Positions 1-8,675 are shown, counted from the first letter of the stretch. The stretch: 64,000 nt of DNA from Streptomyces sp. TP-A0356 (GCF_001417775.1 NZ_BBZJ01000023.1:62001-126000), one strand, 5' to 3'. Notes: a model not told the origin generated them from the letters alone. Made by a program: numbers and translations.

Positions 1-2
1 AG

Positions 3-251
3 CAGTATGCCCGTACCCACAGTGTGACCCTCGGCTACCTCGGTGCTGTCCAGGTCCAGCAGGGACGCCTCGATGAGGCATGTGGTACCTGGGGACAAGC
101 ACTGGACGCCATGGCTGGCGTCCAGTCCGGCCGCGCCCGCGACGTCATCGTCCGCATGCAGAGCGACCTCTCGCCTGTGCGGCAACGTGGTGGCCGCCAC
201 GTCGCCGAACTGGACCGCCGGGCGCGGGAAATGCTGCGCGCCATAGGCTGA
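3..251 (+). CDS. C-terminal part of a TPR-type protein (5' end outside window)
   Basis: The reading frame is open from the window edge and ends at 251. The visible 82 residues are helical: a TPR-like stretch (LGYLGAVQVQQGRLDEA near the start, then GTWGQALDAM), a charged segment, and a short helix ending in LRAIG. This resembles the tail of the XRE/TPR regulators common in Streptomyces, where a helical repeat domain follows an N-terminal HTH. The N-terminus is not in the window, so the DNA-binding part cannot be checked. The link to the XRE family is inference from the tail only. Confidence 0.5.
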   Translation, partial: QYARTHSVTLGYLGAVQVQQGRLDEACGTWGQALDAMAGVQSGRARDVIVRMQSDLSPVRQRGGRHVAELDRRAREMLRAIG

Positions 252-323
252 CCACAGGGCACGTCCGCAGCTATTGACGGCAGCTGCTGAACACGCGACC
301 CCGTTAGAGAGGAACGAGCGCCG

Positions 324-824
324 ATGGCAACGTACGAGGTCGAATCGATCGCAACGGTGGTCGGGGGCCACACCCGCGTTCAGGACGATTACCAGGGCGG
401 AGTCGAGTCGGTCATCCGACTCAACGAGGCGTACCCCCTTGAGACGCTGCAGGGAATCGAAGAGTTTTCCCACCTGACGGTGACCTGGCTCTTCCACCTG
501 GCGCGACCGGAAGACGTCCAGCTCCACGCACGCAGCCCCCGCGGGAATCCGGACTGGCCGTCGACCGGTACCTTCGTCCACCGCAACCATCGGCGTCCCA
601 ATCAACTGGCGATCAGCTACCCGCGGCTGCTCGAGGTCGAGGGACGGGACCTGTTGGTCACCGATCTCGATGCTGTAGACGGAACGCCCGTGATCGACTT
701 GGCACCGTACTTCGAACAGATGGGGCCTCGTGGCCCGATCCGTCAGCCCGCCTGGCCCGGCGAGATGCTCGAACCGAATTACTGGGCGAAGGCAAGCGAA
801 CGGCCCTCGGAGCGCCCTGTATGA
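324..824 (+). CDS. TsaA/TrmO-like SAM-binding family protein
   Basis: 166 aa, close to the size of single-domain TsaA/TrmO-like (UPF0066) proteins. The family uses S-adenosylmethionine to N-methylate t6A37 in some tRNAs, although many small actinobacterial members are uncharacterised. Visible family features are the N-terminal beta strand with IATVVGG, the ARSPRGN-type segment followed by GTFVHRNHRRPNQLAISY (canonical: RSPFRPNPIGLS), and a C-terminal DLDAVDGTPVIDLAPYF strand. ATG at 324 is preceded by an AGAGGAACG-type ribosome binding site. It stands alone between the partial TPR protein and a convergent RsbW-like gene. tRNA methylation is inferred from the family; the substrate is unknown. 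Confidence 0.75.
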   Translation: MATYEVESIATVVGGHTRVQDDYQGGVESVIRLNEAYPLETLQGIEEFSHLTVTWLFHLARPEDVQLHARSPRGNPDWPSTGTFVHRNHRRPNQLAISYPRLLEVEGRDLLVTDLDAVDGTPVIDLAPYFEQMGPRGPIRQPAWPGEMLEPNYWAKASERPSERPV

Positions 825-886
825 CAGAAGCGACTGAGCTGCCGGGCTTGCCATTTGCATCGTCGGGAACCAACTGGAGGTCTGGC

Positions 887-1396
887 TCAAGCTGCAGCCC
901 TCGCGTCTCGGAACTCACACCACGTCTCCTCGCCGTTGCTCTCCCATGCGTCTGAGATCGCATCGACCAGCCGGATCCCGCGCCCCGATTCGCCGTCGGG
1001 TCCGGCTTCCTTGAGCACAGCGGGCGCCGGGTTGTGGTCGGTTACCGAGACACGCACCACGTCGACGGCCACCGTGATGTGGAGCACGACTTCGCCCTCA
1101 CCGTGGACCACGGCGTTGGTGACCAGCTCCGAAACGGCCAGTACGACGAACCCCGCCACCGGCTCCGAAACACGGCACCGCCGCAGGAACGCCCTGGCTA
1201 TGCGCCGCATCTCCCCGACCTTCGCAAGGTCGGGGAGAAGGGCCGCCTGACAGGCATGGGATGCCGCCGGTACCTCTGCCCTCGCCCATGCGCCGGCCTC
1301 GTCTTCCTGAACCGGCCTGACGCATGACGCGCCTGCTGTAGCCGCACAGCTGCGGATGCCCCCGCCGGGCGGGGCCGCCTCTTGGAGCCTGGTCAT
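887..1396 (-). CDS. RsbW-like ATP-binding protein (HATPase_c_2)
   Basis: 169 aa. Residues from about 50 on form a GHKL-type ATPase as in anti-sigma kinases: the N box reads AVSELVTNAVVHG, followed by VRVSVTDHNPAP (the D of the DxG region) and SGRGIRLVDAISDAW (glycine-rich lid). Streptomyces carry dozens of such orphan regulators, which bind ATP and usually pair with anti-sigma antagonists or XRE/DUF397 genes. No partner sits next to this one. The first ~45 residues are low complexity (PPGGG, Cys/Ala-rich), and no clear Shine-Dalgarno precedes the ATG at 1396, so the true start may be further in. It lies 90 bp from the IS110 element. Confidence 0.7.
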   Translation of the reverse strand: MTRLQEAAPPGGGIRSCAATAGASCVRPVQEDEAGAWARAEVPAASHACQAALLPDLAKVGEMRRIARAFLRRCRVSEPVAGFVVLAVSELVTNAVVHGEGEVVLHITVAVDVVRVSVTDHNPAPAVLKEAGPDGESGRGIRLVDAISDAWESNGEETWCEFRDARAAA

Positions 1397-1484
1397 GTGG
1401 GCTATGGCACCGTGCGGCGACGCCGTCGACCAGGGGAATCCAGAGGGGGAAAATCATGTCAAGACATCTCAGGGGGCTTAGAAG

Positions 1485-2726
1485 TCAAGCTGCCTGCTCG
1501 GCCGGGGGTGACAGGAGCGGTGCGAAGGCCTGCTGTTCGTCGAAGAGCTGCCGGGCCTTGAGACAGTGATGGAGCTGGCCGAGGAAGCGGTTCAGCAAGT
1601 GCCGTTGTGCGGCGGCGTGCCAGTCGCCATGCTCGCGTCGGCGCCGGTAGTGCGCGTTTGCTCCTGGTGAGGCGGTGAGGGCGGCGAAGGCCCAGAGGAA
1701 GCCGGCGTTGATGAGGCGGTTGTTCTTGACGAAGCGGCGGCCGACGAAGCGCTTCTTGCCAGAGGCCCGGGTGATGGGCGCGGATCCGGCGTATGACTTC
1801 AGTGCCCGGGCGTCGGTGAACCGTGCCCGGTCATCGCCCAGCTCGGCGAGGACGCGGGCGCCGAGCATGGGCCCAAGGCCCGGGAAGCTGAGCAGGATCT
1901 CGCTGTCGGCGTGCTGGTGAAAGGCGGCTGTGGCTGCCTCCGCGAGGTCGTCCGCGGCCTGGCAGGCGGCGTCCAGCTGCTTGAGCAGAGCCAGGAGCTG
2001 GTGGCCGAAGGCATCCTCGACGCTGGGGAGCTGGTGGGCGTACTCGGCGCGGAAGACGGCCCGTAGCCGCTCGGCTTCCGCGTCGCAGCCGCGGAGGCGG
2101 CCACTGCGTTTGAGGGCGGCCCTCAACTGGGCGAGGGTGAGCTTCGCGGCCTTGGCCGGGGTCGGGGCCAGAGTGAGGATGACACGGGAATCAGCCCTGG
2201 TCAGACCGCTCTGCTTGGCCTGGAAGGCCAGCAGAGCAGCAGGGTAGTACTCGCGCAGGAGCGAGCGGACCTGGTTGGCGACCTGCTGCCGAGTCCAGAC
2301 GGCGTCCTGCTGGGCTCGGGCCAGGACAGTGATGGCCTGGGCGAGTTCGGAGTCCGCCGGCAGGGGCCGGTGGGCGTGCATGTCAGTGCGCAGGATGTTC
2401 GCGAGGACCAGGGCGTCGCCGGGGTCGGACTTCTTGCGGCTGACGCCGTGGCGGTCGCGGTAGCGGGCGGCCGCGAGCGGGTTGATCGCGAAGACCCGAC
2501 GGCTGCCGGTGCGCAGGCTCGCAACCAGGAGGCCGTGGCTGGTCTCGATGGCCACCGGTATCGGATCGTCTGGGCTGTCACCGTGTTCGGCCAAGAGGGC
2601 CAAGAGCTTGTGGTAGCCGGCCGCGTCGTCGGTGATATGGGCTTTGGCGAGCAAAGTGCCGGCTTCGTCGACGAGGGCAACGTCGTGGTGTCGCTCCGCC
2701 CAGTCGATGCCGCAGAACACGGTCAA
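1485..2726 (-). mobile_element. IS110-family transposase (DEDD recombinase)
   Basis: Coding sequence of an IS110-family insertion sequence, about 413 aa. The N-terminal RuvC-like DEDD domain shows CGIDWAERHHDVAL (first Asp), VAIETSHG (Glu) and KKSDPGDALVLANILRTD (last Asp pair). The C-terminal Transposase_20 domain shows FPGLGPMLGARVLAELGD, then LKSYAGSAPITRASGKKR, which carries the family's conserved serine. I start it at TTG 2726, because GGGAGGA lies five bases upstream and the conserved domain begins at once. An open frame continues to 2768 without support, and GTG 2720 is an alternative. No frameshift or stop is visible, so it may be active. IS110 elements lack inverted terminal repeats, so the outer ends are not certain. 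The non-coding flank at 2727-3110 is treated separately. Confidence 0.9.
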
Positions 2727-3110
2727 GCTGTCCTCCCAGATCTGTCCGTTTATGCAGGTCACGAGCACATGCGGGTCGCGCGGCGCCCTAATCCAAGGAC
2801 TCGTTGGTCCGCCATCTCAGTAGCCGTTCGCAACACCAGCGCGCTCCAGGGGCTCGATCTTCTGCAGAGCTCGCTGGCTCGCGGATGAACAAGAGGTCGA
2901 CCCTGGAGCGGGCTCGCGCCGTGACGATCAACGTCCGAGCGGTCCCCGCGAGTTTCGCGGTGATCACGGAGGCGCCGGGCTGCGCCGCTCTTGACAGAGG
3001 CCTCAAGGGCCCGGGGAAACGGAGGCATCAGCCCGGCGCCCGCGTCATCACCGCGAACCCCGCAACGGACAGCGATGCCGCTCTTTGAGGAGGCCTTGAT
3101 GGCCAGGGGG
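2727..3110 (-). ncRNA. candidate IS110 left end with guide (bridge) RNA
   Basis: The 5' flank of the transposase has no plausible gene but holds two strong inverted repeats. The first has 10-bp perfect arms (CGCTCCAGGG at 2842-2851, complement at 2901-2910). The second is long and imperfect (2952-2982 with 3029-3058, about 27 of 30 positions pairing). A 33-bp imperfect direct repeat (2984-3016 and 3077-3109, both beginning GCCGCTCTT) overlaps the outer part. In IS110-group elements the region upstream of the recombinase encodes a structured guide RNA with two stem-internal-loop domains for target and donor DNA. Two separate stem-loops at the right position, strand and length fit that. The function and exact ends are inference. 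Confidence 0.35.
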
Positions 3111-3220
3111 GATCCAGGCATTCGCTGTCCTGCGCGAGCAGCTGCCCGGGTCGTTGCACGGGCCCGGGCCGTCTGCTTCCGCACTGGATTAGGGGGAAAC
3201 TGAAGGGGGGAATTGAGGCC

Positions 3221-4498
3221 ATGATTGGATTCCGCCCACCGACAGAGGTCACACTCATGCCAGACCCGTTCGCCGACCTGCTCCTCCGGCTTCGGCAGGA
3301 GGCGGGCCGGACACAGGAGGAGCAGGCGGAGGCGATCAACGCTGTCTCCGGCCGGGACACCATGACCCGCCGAGAGATCAGCCGTTATGAGAACTTCGAG
3401 AACATTCCTACCAACCACACAATCGGCCACATCGCGGCGGCCTGCGGTGTCCCCTTCGAGGAACTACAGCGAGAGGCCAAGGCCGCCCGCGCTCGGAAGA
3501 GAAAGGGGCATGCCGATGCAGGGGAGGACCAAGACGCCGTGAAGCGTCGCACGCTCCTGGGTAGCGCCACTATCGGCGTGAGCGTGGCCGCCGAGCCGTG
3601 GGGGCGCCTCGCCTTCGCCCTCAGCAAGGGGAACAAGATCGATTCGCCCGCTGCCGCCGCGCTCATCGACCGAGCCGCTGAACTGCACGTCCAGGAACTC
3701 AACCTCAGCGCGCGGCGGCTACAAAAAACGGTCGAGTCGCATCTTGACGCGATCACTGCGGCCCTGCCTCGTGCAGGCGAACACGAAGGCGCTCTCACCA
3801 TCGCCGCCGGGGAAACCGCCGCTCTGGCCGGTTGGGTGGCCTGGGACCTGGGGGAGCACGACAAAGCCAACGCCTACTACAAGGTCACGTCGCAGTGCGC
3901 GGCGGCTGCCGGGCATCCTCCACTCCGAGCCCTGGCCCTGACCTACAGCAGCTACGGCGCTTTGACGCCAAAGGCGAAGATGGAGTTCCTCTCCCAAGCC
4001 GCCAACGACGTGCGAGGCCACGGTAACGCTACTGCTGCCGCCTGGGTTCTCGGTAGGCACGCGGAAGAAGCTGCGGCGGCCGGCGACGAGGTGGGGGCGC
4101 TCCAGGCGTTAGACCGAGCGCGCTTCGCCTACGATTTCGCGGACCACACCAGCGAGCAGGCATGGGTCAGGTTCGTGACCCCATACCGCATGGACTCGTT
4201 GGCCCTGTCCGTGTACGGCCAGCTGAGGCGCCCCGAGCTCACGTCCACAGCTGATACCGCGGTCGACCGCCTCGGAGACGGGCTACCGGACGGGGGCGTC
4301 GTAGTCCTCGGTGATCTGGCGTCGGCCCTACTGCGTGGGGGTGACGTCGACCAAGGCGTCTACGTGGCCCGCCAGTTCGCTGCGGCGGCACAGGCCAAGC
4401 CCAACACCATGGGCAAGGAGCGGGCGGCGGCTATTGCAGCGTTGCTTCCTGACAGCGAACACGAATTTGCCGTTTATTTCCGGCGGTTCACATCCTGA
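3221..4498 (+). CDS. XRE-family regulator with TPR-like sensor domain
   Basis: 425 aa. Residues ~13-75 form an HTH of the XRE type (DLLLRLRQEAGRTQEEQAEAINA ... MTRREISRYEN ... IPTNHTIGHIAAACGVPFEEL). A basic stretch AKAARARKRKG follows, then a KRRTLLGSA segment as seen after the HTH in related Streptomyces regulators, and a long alpha-helical TPR-like C-terminal half that probably senses a ligand or partner. Start: ATG 3221 has AGGGGGG upstream. ATG 3257 (MPDPFADLL) is an alternative with GAGG and gives a more family-like N-terminus. It stands alone beside the IS110 end. Its target is unknown. Confidence 0.8.
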   Translation: MIGFRPPTEVTLMPDPFADLLLRLRQEAGRTQEEQAEAINAVSGRDTMTRREISRYENFENIPTNHTIGHIAAACGVPFEELQREAKAARARKRKGHADAGEDQDAVKRRTLLGSATIGVSVAAEPWGRLAFALSKGNKIDSPAAAALIDRAAELHVQELNLSARRLQKTVESHLDAITAALPRAGEHEGALTIAAGETAALAGWVAWDLGEHDKANAYYKVTSQCAAAAGHPPLRALALTYSSYGALTPKAKMEFLSQAANDVRGHGNATAAAWVLGRHAEEAAAAGDEVGALQALDRARFAYDFADHTSEQAWVRFVTPYRMDSLALSVYGQLRRPELTSTADTAVDRLGDGLPDGGVVVLGDLASALLRGGDVDQGVYVARQFAAAAQAKPNTMGKERAAAIAALLPDSEHEFAVYFRRFTS

Positions 4499-4563
4499 TC
4501 CGCCTCGGGTGGCACGCGGCACGCCCAGGGCGCCAACGCCGCCGACGCCCGGCCCGTGGCTCC

Positions 4564-4890
4564 TCAGTCCGATTCCGTCTCCTCGAAGACCCAGGACAGG
4601 TACGCCTCCGACCCGCCGGTTACGGGGAGTGTGATCCATTGGGGGACGTCGTACGAGTGCTTCTCGTGCACCCACGCTTCCAGCGCGGGTAGACGGTCCG
4701 TCGTAGTCATGTAAGAGATGCGCCACTCCTGCGCCGCCTCGACCTTCCCTTTCCACCAGTAGAAGGCGGTGATTGGCGCATCGATGTGAACACCCGCTGC
4801 CAGCTTGCTCTCGACCGCACCTCGGGCCAGCATCTTCGCCTGCCCCTCGTCGTCGCTGGTCGTCTGCGCAATCACAATATCGTTGGCCAT
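4564..4890 (-). CDS. cutA: CutA divalent-cation tolerance protein
   Basis: 108 aa, the normal length of CutA, a small trimeric ferredoxin-like protein linked to copper and divalent-cation tolerance; its precise role in Actinobacteria is unsettled. Diagnostic segments are IVIAQTTSDDEGQAKMLARGAVESKLAAGVHI near the start, ITAFYWWKGKVEAAQEWRISYMTT (the conserved YxWxGK and E/W positions) and HSYDVPQWITLPVTGG-EAYLSWV at the C-terminus. An open frame runs upstream to 5046, but ATG 4890 is chosen because GGAGAGG lies just before it and the fold begins there. It is a single gene, convergent with the XRE gene. Confidence 0.93.
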   Translation of the reverse strand: MANDIVIAQTTSDDEGQAKMLARGAVESKLAAGVHIDAPITAFYWWKGKVEAAQEWRISYMTTTDRLPALEAWVHEKHSYDVPQWITLPVTGGSEAYLSWVFEETESD

Positions 4891-5915
4891 GCAACTACCT
4901 CTCCAGCTCGGGTGCTGCGACCCTACCCAGCCGTCCAGGGCACGCCTGAAAGCCGGTCGCCACCCCTGAAGGCGAGCGAAGCTCGACCACGACCTGTACC
5001 AGTCAGGTGGCGGCGGGCCATGCGGGGCGGCGCGTCGCTTCGGCACTGGGGTGGCAGGTTCTCGTCAACGAGGTCGGCGCCTCCATGATGCAGGCGCCGG
5101 AGCCCGTGCGCTTCATAAGCCCACGACAGGAGGACTTGCTGGCTGTCCGCGGCCATTCGCTCACGGCAGACGAGAAATAGGACCACAGGACTGGATACCT
5201 CCGTCCGGACCATGTCAACGTACAACGTCCCGGAAACCACCAGGCCAGGATGTGCAGATGGTCCACTGCGGCCCGGGTTGCGAAATGCCTTGTAATCCTG
5301 CACCCGTGTGACTGCCTTGCTGCCAGGGCTCCTACTTGGGGAGGTCCGCCTGTCTGACCCCGCTATGCGATCCGCTCGTTTCACTGCACCCGCACCTTAT
5401 ACCCGCGGCGCGTCTGAACGCCTGGTACAGCCAGGCAGCCAGCGACTACGGGACCGTCTCCGCCGGGCTGTGCGTCTGCTTTTGCGTGGCCGGCCTGTTC
5501 GGTGAGGACCTGTTGCAACGTGGCTATCGCAGCGTCAGTGCCGCCCTCGCATACCTTGGGGCATGTCTTGGCGCCGCAACATGGCAAATGGCACACGCCA
5601 TCAGGGCGAGCGCCTTGCTGCGCGGAATCTCGACCGCCTCACCGATGACGGTCCGCTGGTGCTCGCCACGGACGGCGCGCACCTGGTTGCGCGTCGACTG
5701 GCCCTGGCTGCGGCGAGCCTAAGCAGATGCCGTCTTCGTGATGCGGTGCGCAACATAGACGACGATCGCCGGTTAGCAAAACCGGCGATCGTGAGGTTCC
5801 TTGAGGACGTTCGCATGCGCGGCTGTGCTTGGCGGCGGAGCTGCAGCGAACTCAGCAGCTCGTGAAACGGGATGGCACTGGTCTGGTGCCAGCCAGATGA
5901 TCCGGCGCCCTGCTG
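4891..5915. other. ~1 kb without a convincing gene, upstream of the integrase
   Basis: No open frame in this stretch looks like a known protein. The best candidate is a + strand frame at 5336-5722 with a hydrophobic middle (AGLCVCFCVAGLFG) that could be a small membrane protein or the tail of a decayed gene. It lacks a ribosome binding site and its second half loses GC-rich codon use. The striking element here is the hairpin at 5762-5792. The stretch ends at the integrase start, so it may hold the element's attachment site and excision functions, but no tRNA 3' end or direct repeat marking an att core was found. Confidence 0.3.
5762..5792. repeat. perfect 13-bp inverted repeat with AGCAA loop
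   Basis: Arms ACGATCGCCGGTT (5762-5774) and its exact complement (5780-5792) are separated by AGCAA. It lies about 125 bp upstream of the integrase start. There is no T-run on either side, so a classical terminator is not obvious. It could be a factor-independent Streptomyces terminator, an integrase/excisionase arm site or an operator. Confidence 0.6.
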
Positions 5916-7139
5916 GTGCAGGTCCCCTTGAAGGAGAGTGAGTACCCCCTGTCCGTTCCGATCAAGAAGCTTCCACCCAACTCCAAGGGACAGGTGCGTT
6001 ACCGGTTCGTAGTCGACGTAGGCATCGACCCTGCCACCGGGAGGCGCAAACAGCTGACGCGTACGTTCGCCACTCTCAAGGAGGCAAAGGCTGAGTACGC
6101 GCGCATCACCAACCGCCGCGAGGAAGGGACATTCGTACCGCCCAACCAGATAACCGTCAATGGGTGGCTTGATCAGTGGCTGGCCATGAAAGCAGAGGAT
6201 CTGGAAGAGACCACTGTCTACAACTATCGGGTCACCCTCGACCGGGTTCGGGGGAGGCTGGGGCGCATCCGGCTTCAGGAACTCACCGAGGAAGATGTAG
6301 AAGAGTGGATGCACTGGGCGTTGAAGCACGGGCGTGTACGTGGTGGTAAGGCAGGTACTCCGCTGGGAGTGACCAGCGTGGAAATGAGTCTTGCCCGATT
6401 GAAGGACGCCCTGAATCGAGCCGTTACGCGTCGGCTAGTAACTATGAATGTAGCCCAACATGTGACCATCCCACGGAGGGCACGTAAAGAAGAGCGAAAG
6501 AAGAAGCAGGAGGTGAAGCCGTGGAACGTGCGGGAGATTCAGACGTTCATTCACGGTGTCCGGACAGAACGGCTTTACGCTGCCCTCTTGCTGTCCCTCA
6601 TGGGTCTACGTCCGGCTGAAGTCTGCGGACTCCGGTGGGAAGACGTGGACTTGGAAGCCGCCACAATCACCATAGCCAACACTCGGACGATGATGGGAAA
6701 TCGGTACGTTGTGGAGAAGGACACCAAGTCCCTGGCTGGGGAACGGGATCTTCCTTTGCCAGCACCGGTGCTGGCTGCCCTCAAGTCGTTCAGGGCTCTC
6801 CAAGCCAAGGAGAAGCTCGTCCTCGGTGAGGCTTACTCGGATTCCGGATACGTCGTGGTGCACGAGACCGGGGAAGCCTTCACGATCAAGCAGCTCCGCA
6901 GACGCGCTTACCGGCTCATGGAGATCCTTGAACTCCGCAGAGTGCGCCTCTACGACGCTCGCTCCTCCTGCCTCACATACCTCGCCAACAAAGGCGTGCC
7001 GGATCACATCCTTGCGCGGTGGGCCGGACACACGAACGTCAAGACCACCAAGAAGTGGTACGTGAAGCCGGATGTGGAGGACCTCCGTGGAGCCGCCACA
7101 ACGTGGGACGGCCTGCACGGTGCTGCGACGGAGGGGTAA
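5916..7139 (+). CDS. tyrosine-type site-specific integrase
   Basis: About 407 aa, the size of integrases of Streptomyces integrative elements. The N-terminal arm-binding domain (GRRKQLTRTFATLKEAKAEY) and SAM-like core-binding domain (residues ~75-185) precede the catalytic domain. Catalytic positions seen: Arg in LMGLRPAEVCGLRW, Lys in DTKSLAGERDLPLP, Arg in LYDARSSCLTYLA, His in RWAGHTNVKTTKKWY, and Tyr nucleophile in KKWYVKPD. The box II histidine (HxxR) is replaced by Tyr (YDAR). Codon use is less GC-rich than in neighbours, which fits transfer. The start is unsure: GTG 5916, or CTG 5949 with AAGGAG upstream. No excisionase or replication gene is next to it. Confidence 0.88.
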   Translation: MQVPLKESEYPLSVPIKKLPPNSKGQVRYRFVVDVGIDPATGRRKQLTRTFATLKEAKAEYARITNRREEGTFVPPNQITVNGWLDQWLAMKAEDLEETTVYNYRVTLDRVRGRLGRIRLQELTEEDVEEWMHWALKHGRVRGGKAGTPLGVTSVEMSLARLKDALNRAVTRRLVTMNVAQHVTIPRRARKEERKKKQEVKPWNVREIQTFIHGVRTERLYAALLLSLMGLRPAEVCGLRWEDVDLEAATITIANTRTMMGNRYVVEKDTKSLAGERDLPLPAPVLAALKSFRALQAKEKLVLGEAYSDSGYVVVHETGEAFTIKQLRRRAYRLMEILELRRVRLYDARSSCLTYLANKGVPDHILARWAGHTNVKTTKKWYVKPDVEDLRGAATTWDGLHGAATEG

Positions 7140-7515
7140 GCCTGACTCAGGCGGTCTGCCGATTGGGCGACCTGCCCAGCCGTATGGCAGTCAAATCGAG
7201 GTGACCCGGAGGCCGGCTGCTGGCTGTGGACCAGCGACGGCAACGGGGAGGGGCGGGCAGGCTACGGCCAACGTCTCCCCTCCTGCGAGGGAAGGCAGAG
7301 CTTGCCCGCCGTGTGTGCGAGGTCTGATGCAGTACAGAATGTAGCGCTGGGATTGATCACGGCCGCTAGCACAGGGAAGGGTGCTGGCGTGGAGCTTCCG
7401 AGAAGGATCGTTGAGCGGGTGTGGGCGTATGACCTGCTGCGGATGTTCGGCCGGGAGGGGCACCAGCCCGCTGCCAACCCCTTGCCCCGCCGACCTGATC
7501 CCCGACGCCACGGGC
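7140..7515. other. gap after the integrase
   Basis: The 376 bp downstream of the integrase show no convincing gene and no tRNA end. Short GC-rich runs are present but there is no long inverted repeat. An attachment half-site could be here. None was recognised. Confidence 0.3.
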
Positions 7516-7854
7516 ATGACCGCGTTCAACGCCGCGTACAAGGCCGCCAAGCGGCAGCAGGCCGTATTCGTCGCCGTCGAGTGCCAGGCCCAGCGCTGGA
7601 CGGTGAAGGCCGACGCGCTCACCGCCCCGCAGCACCACATCGACACCGCGGTGTACGACGCCATCCGCAACGCGGCCATTCACCTGATCCGCTCCCGCGA
7701 GATCCGCCCCGACTCCTCGTGCGGGCCGGTCTACTTCGTCCTATACGACCTGGAGTGTGAAGACAGGGCCCGTGAACTCGCCGCCGCACTGCACGCCGCC
7801 CTGTACGGAGACCTCGGCCCCCTGACCCAAGCCGTATCCGACACCCCGGCCTGA
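7516..7854 (+). CDS. hypothetical protein, ~112 aa
   Basis: I do not recognise this family. From ATG 7516 the protein reads MTAFNAAYKAAKRQQ, then a strand-rich middle (AVFVAVECQAQRWTVK) and a helical C-terminus (AVYDAIRNAAIHLIRSREI, then ARELAAALHAALYGDL). Codon use has the usual high GC3 from about 7500 onward but not before it, so the frame's extension to 7381 is not supported. There is no clear ribosome binding site, and the true start may be a few codons upstream. It may be the 3' remnant of a longer gene. It sits inside the integrase-linked accessory stretch. Confidence 0.45.
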   Translation: MTAFNAAYKAAKRQQAVFVAVECQAQRWTVKADALTAPQHHIDTAVYDAIRNAAIHLIRSREIRPDSSCGPVYFVLYDLECEDRARELAAALHAALYGDLGPLTQAVSDTPA

Positions 7855-8352
7855 CCAGCAACTGGCCCCGAGCCGAAGCAACTACCGGCCTTCCAGGCGT
7901 CCGCCGCCCGCTGGGCGGCCTCCTCCCACGAAGCGCCGCCGCGGCCCACGAGCGCGGCGAGCCTCCCGCCGACGCTCAAGGACCGGGCCAGCCAGCCACC
8001 GCGCACGCCAGAATTCTGCTGCTCACTCACAGAGCAAGATCACCCCCTGGCCCCTTTGTCACGTATCTCGGTGACGCCTGGGTCGGCGGGAACCCTCAGC
8101 TCAAGGCCATGACCAATCTCAGCGCCAACGGCTGTACCGATGTCCCGAGGCCGGTCTTGCACGCGCTGTAGGTCACGGTGGCGGCGGCTGCCGCCGCCAC
8201 GTCTGCTGTGGTGGTGCTCATGAGGGCAGGGTATCGGCCGCCGCGGCGGCTGTTTGAGGGCGATGCAGCGAGCCTTCTTCGGAGAAGGCCGGTGCCTGCA
8301 GGAGGAGTTCCACTCTTCTGCAGGCGCGGCACGACGCACAGGGGTGTGAGCG
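7855..8352. other. ~500 bp with no reliable gene
   Basis: Two minus-strand frames start here, one at 8030 (99 aa) and a 41-aa one at 8221-8096 (MSTTTADVAAAAAATV). Both lack a ribosome binding site and family resemblance. The second runs through a GGC-repeat palindrome (11-bp arms, 8178-8200). Nothing else is seen. Confidence 0.3.
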
Positions 8353-8550
8353 TTACAGGTCCGACTCTGCGGGCGGGAGCTCAGTTTCGCTGCGCTTGTG
8401 CAGCCAGTTCAGCAGCTTGAAGCCACGCTCGCTCTGCTCAGCGTTTCCCCACAGTGCGGCCGAGAATGCTGCCACGGTGAGGGCCACAACGGTCGTGAGC
8501 ACGACCGTCTCCGGGCCGCTGAGTGGCTGGGGCTGGCTTGGGGTGTCCAT
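8353..8550 (-). CDS. small single-pass membrane protein
   Basis: 65 aa. The start at ATG 8550 is fixed by a textbook GGAGG six bases upstream, although the frame is open further. Residues ~14-38 (ETVVLTTVVALTVAAFSAALWG) form one transmembrane helix. The C-terminus is charged (FKLLNWLHKRSETELPPAESDL). Small proteins of this type are widespread in Streptomyces and unassigned. It follows the frameshifted zinc-ribbon gene and the AlbA_2 gene on the same strand and may be cotranscribed. Function unknown. Confidence 0.6.
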   Translation of the reverse strand: MDTPSQPQPLSGPETVVLTTVVALTVAAFSAALWGNAEQSERGFKLLNWLHKRSETELPPAESDL

Positions 8551-8675
8551 CGGTGTCCTCCGTGTTGAGCGGTGCAGGGGATCCAGCGTAGGAGGCACTC
8601 TGGGGCGGGCGGGCAGATATCGGGCGGAACGCCCCTTGCGGATAATGGCGTTGCCGGGCAGGGCACGGAGAGCAG

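Noticed and set aside
4923-5384. 153-aa minus-strand frame upstream of cutA
   Set aside because: Arg/Ser/Pro-rich, no family resemblance, no ribosome binding site; looks like a chance open frame in GC-rich DNA.
5336-5722. 128-aa plus-strand frame with a hydrophobic centre
   Set aside because: TTG start without ribosome binding site and fading codon bias; mentioned only in the gap description.
7731-8030. 99-aa minus-strand frame (MSEQQNSGVRGGWLARS...)
   Set aside because: It overlaps the better-supported gene at 7516-7854, has no ribosome binding site, and its second half is antisense to coding sequence.
8178-8200. GTGGCGGCGGC palindrome
   Set aside because: It is a by-product of GGC/GCC triplet runs; low complexity explains it.
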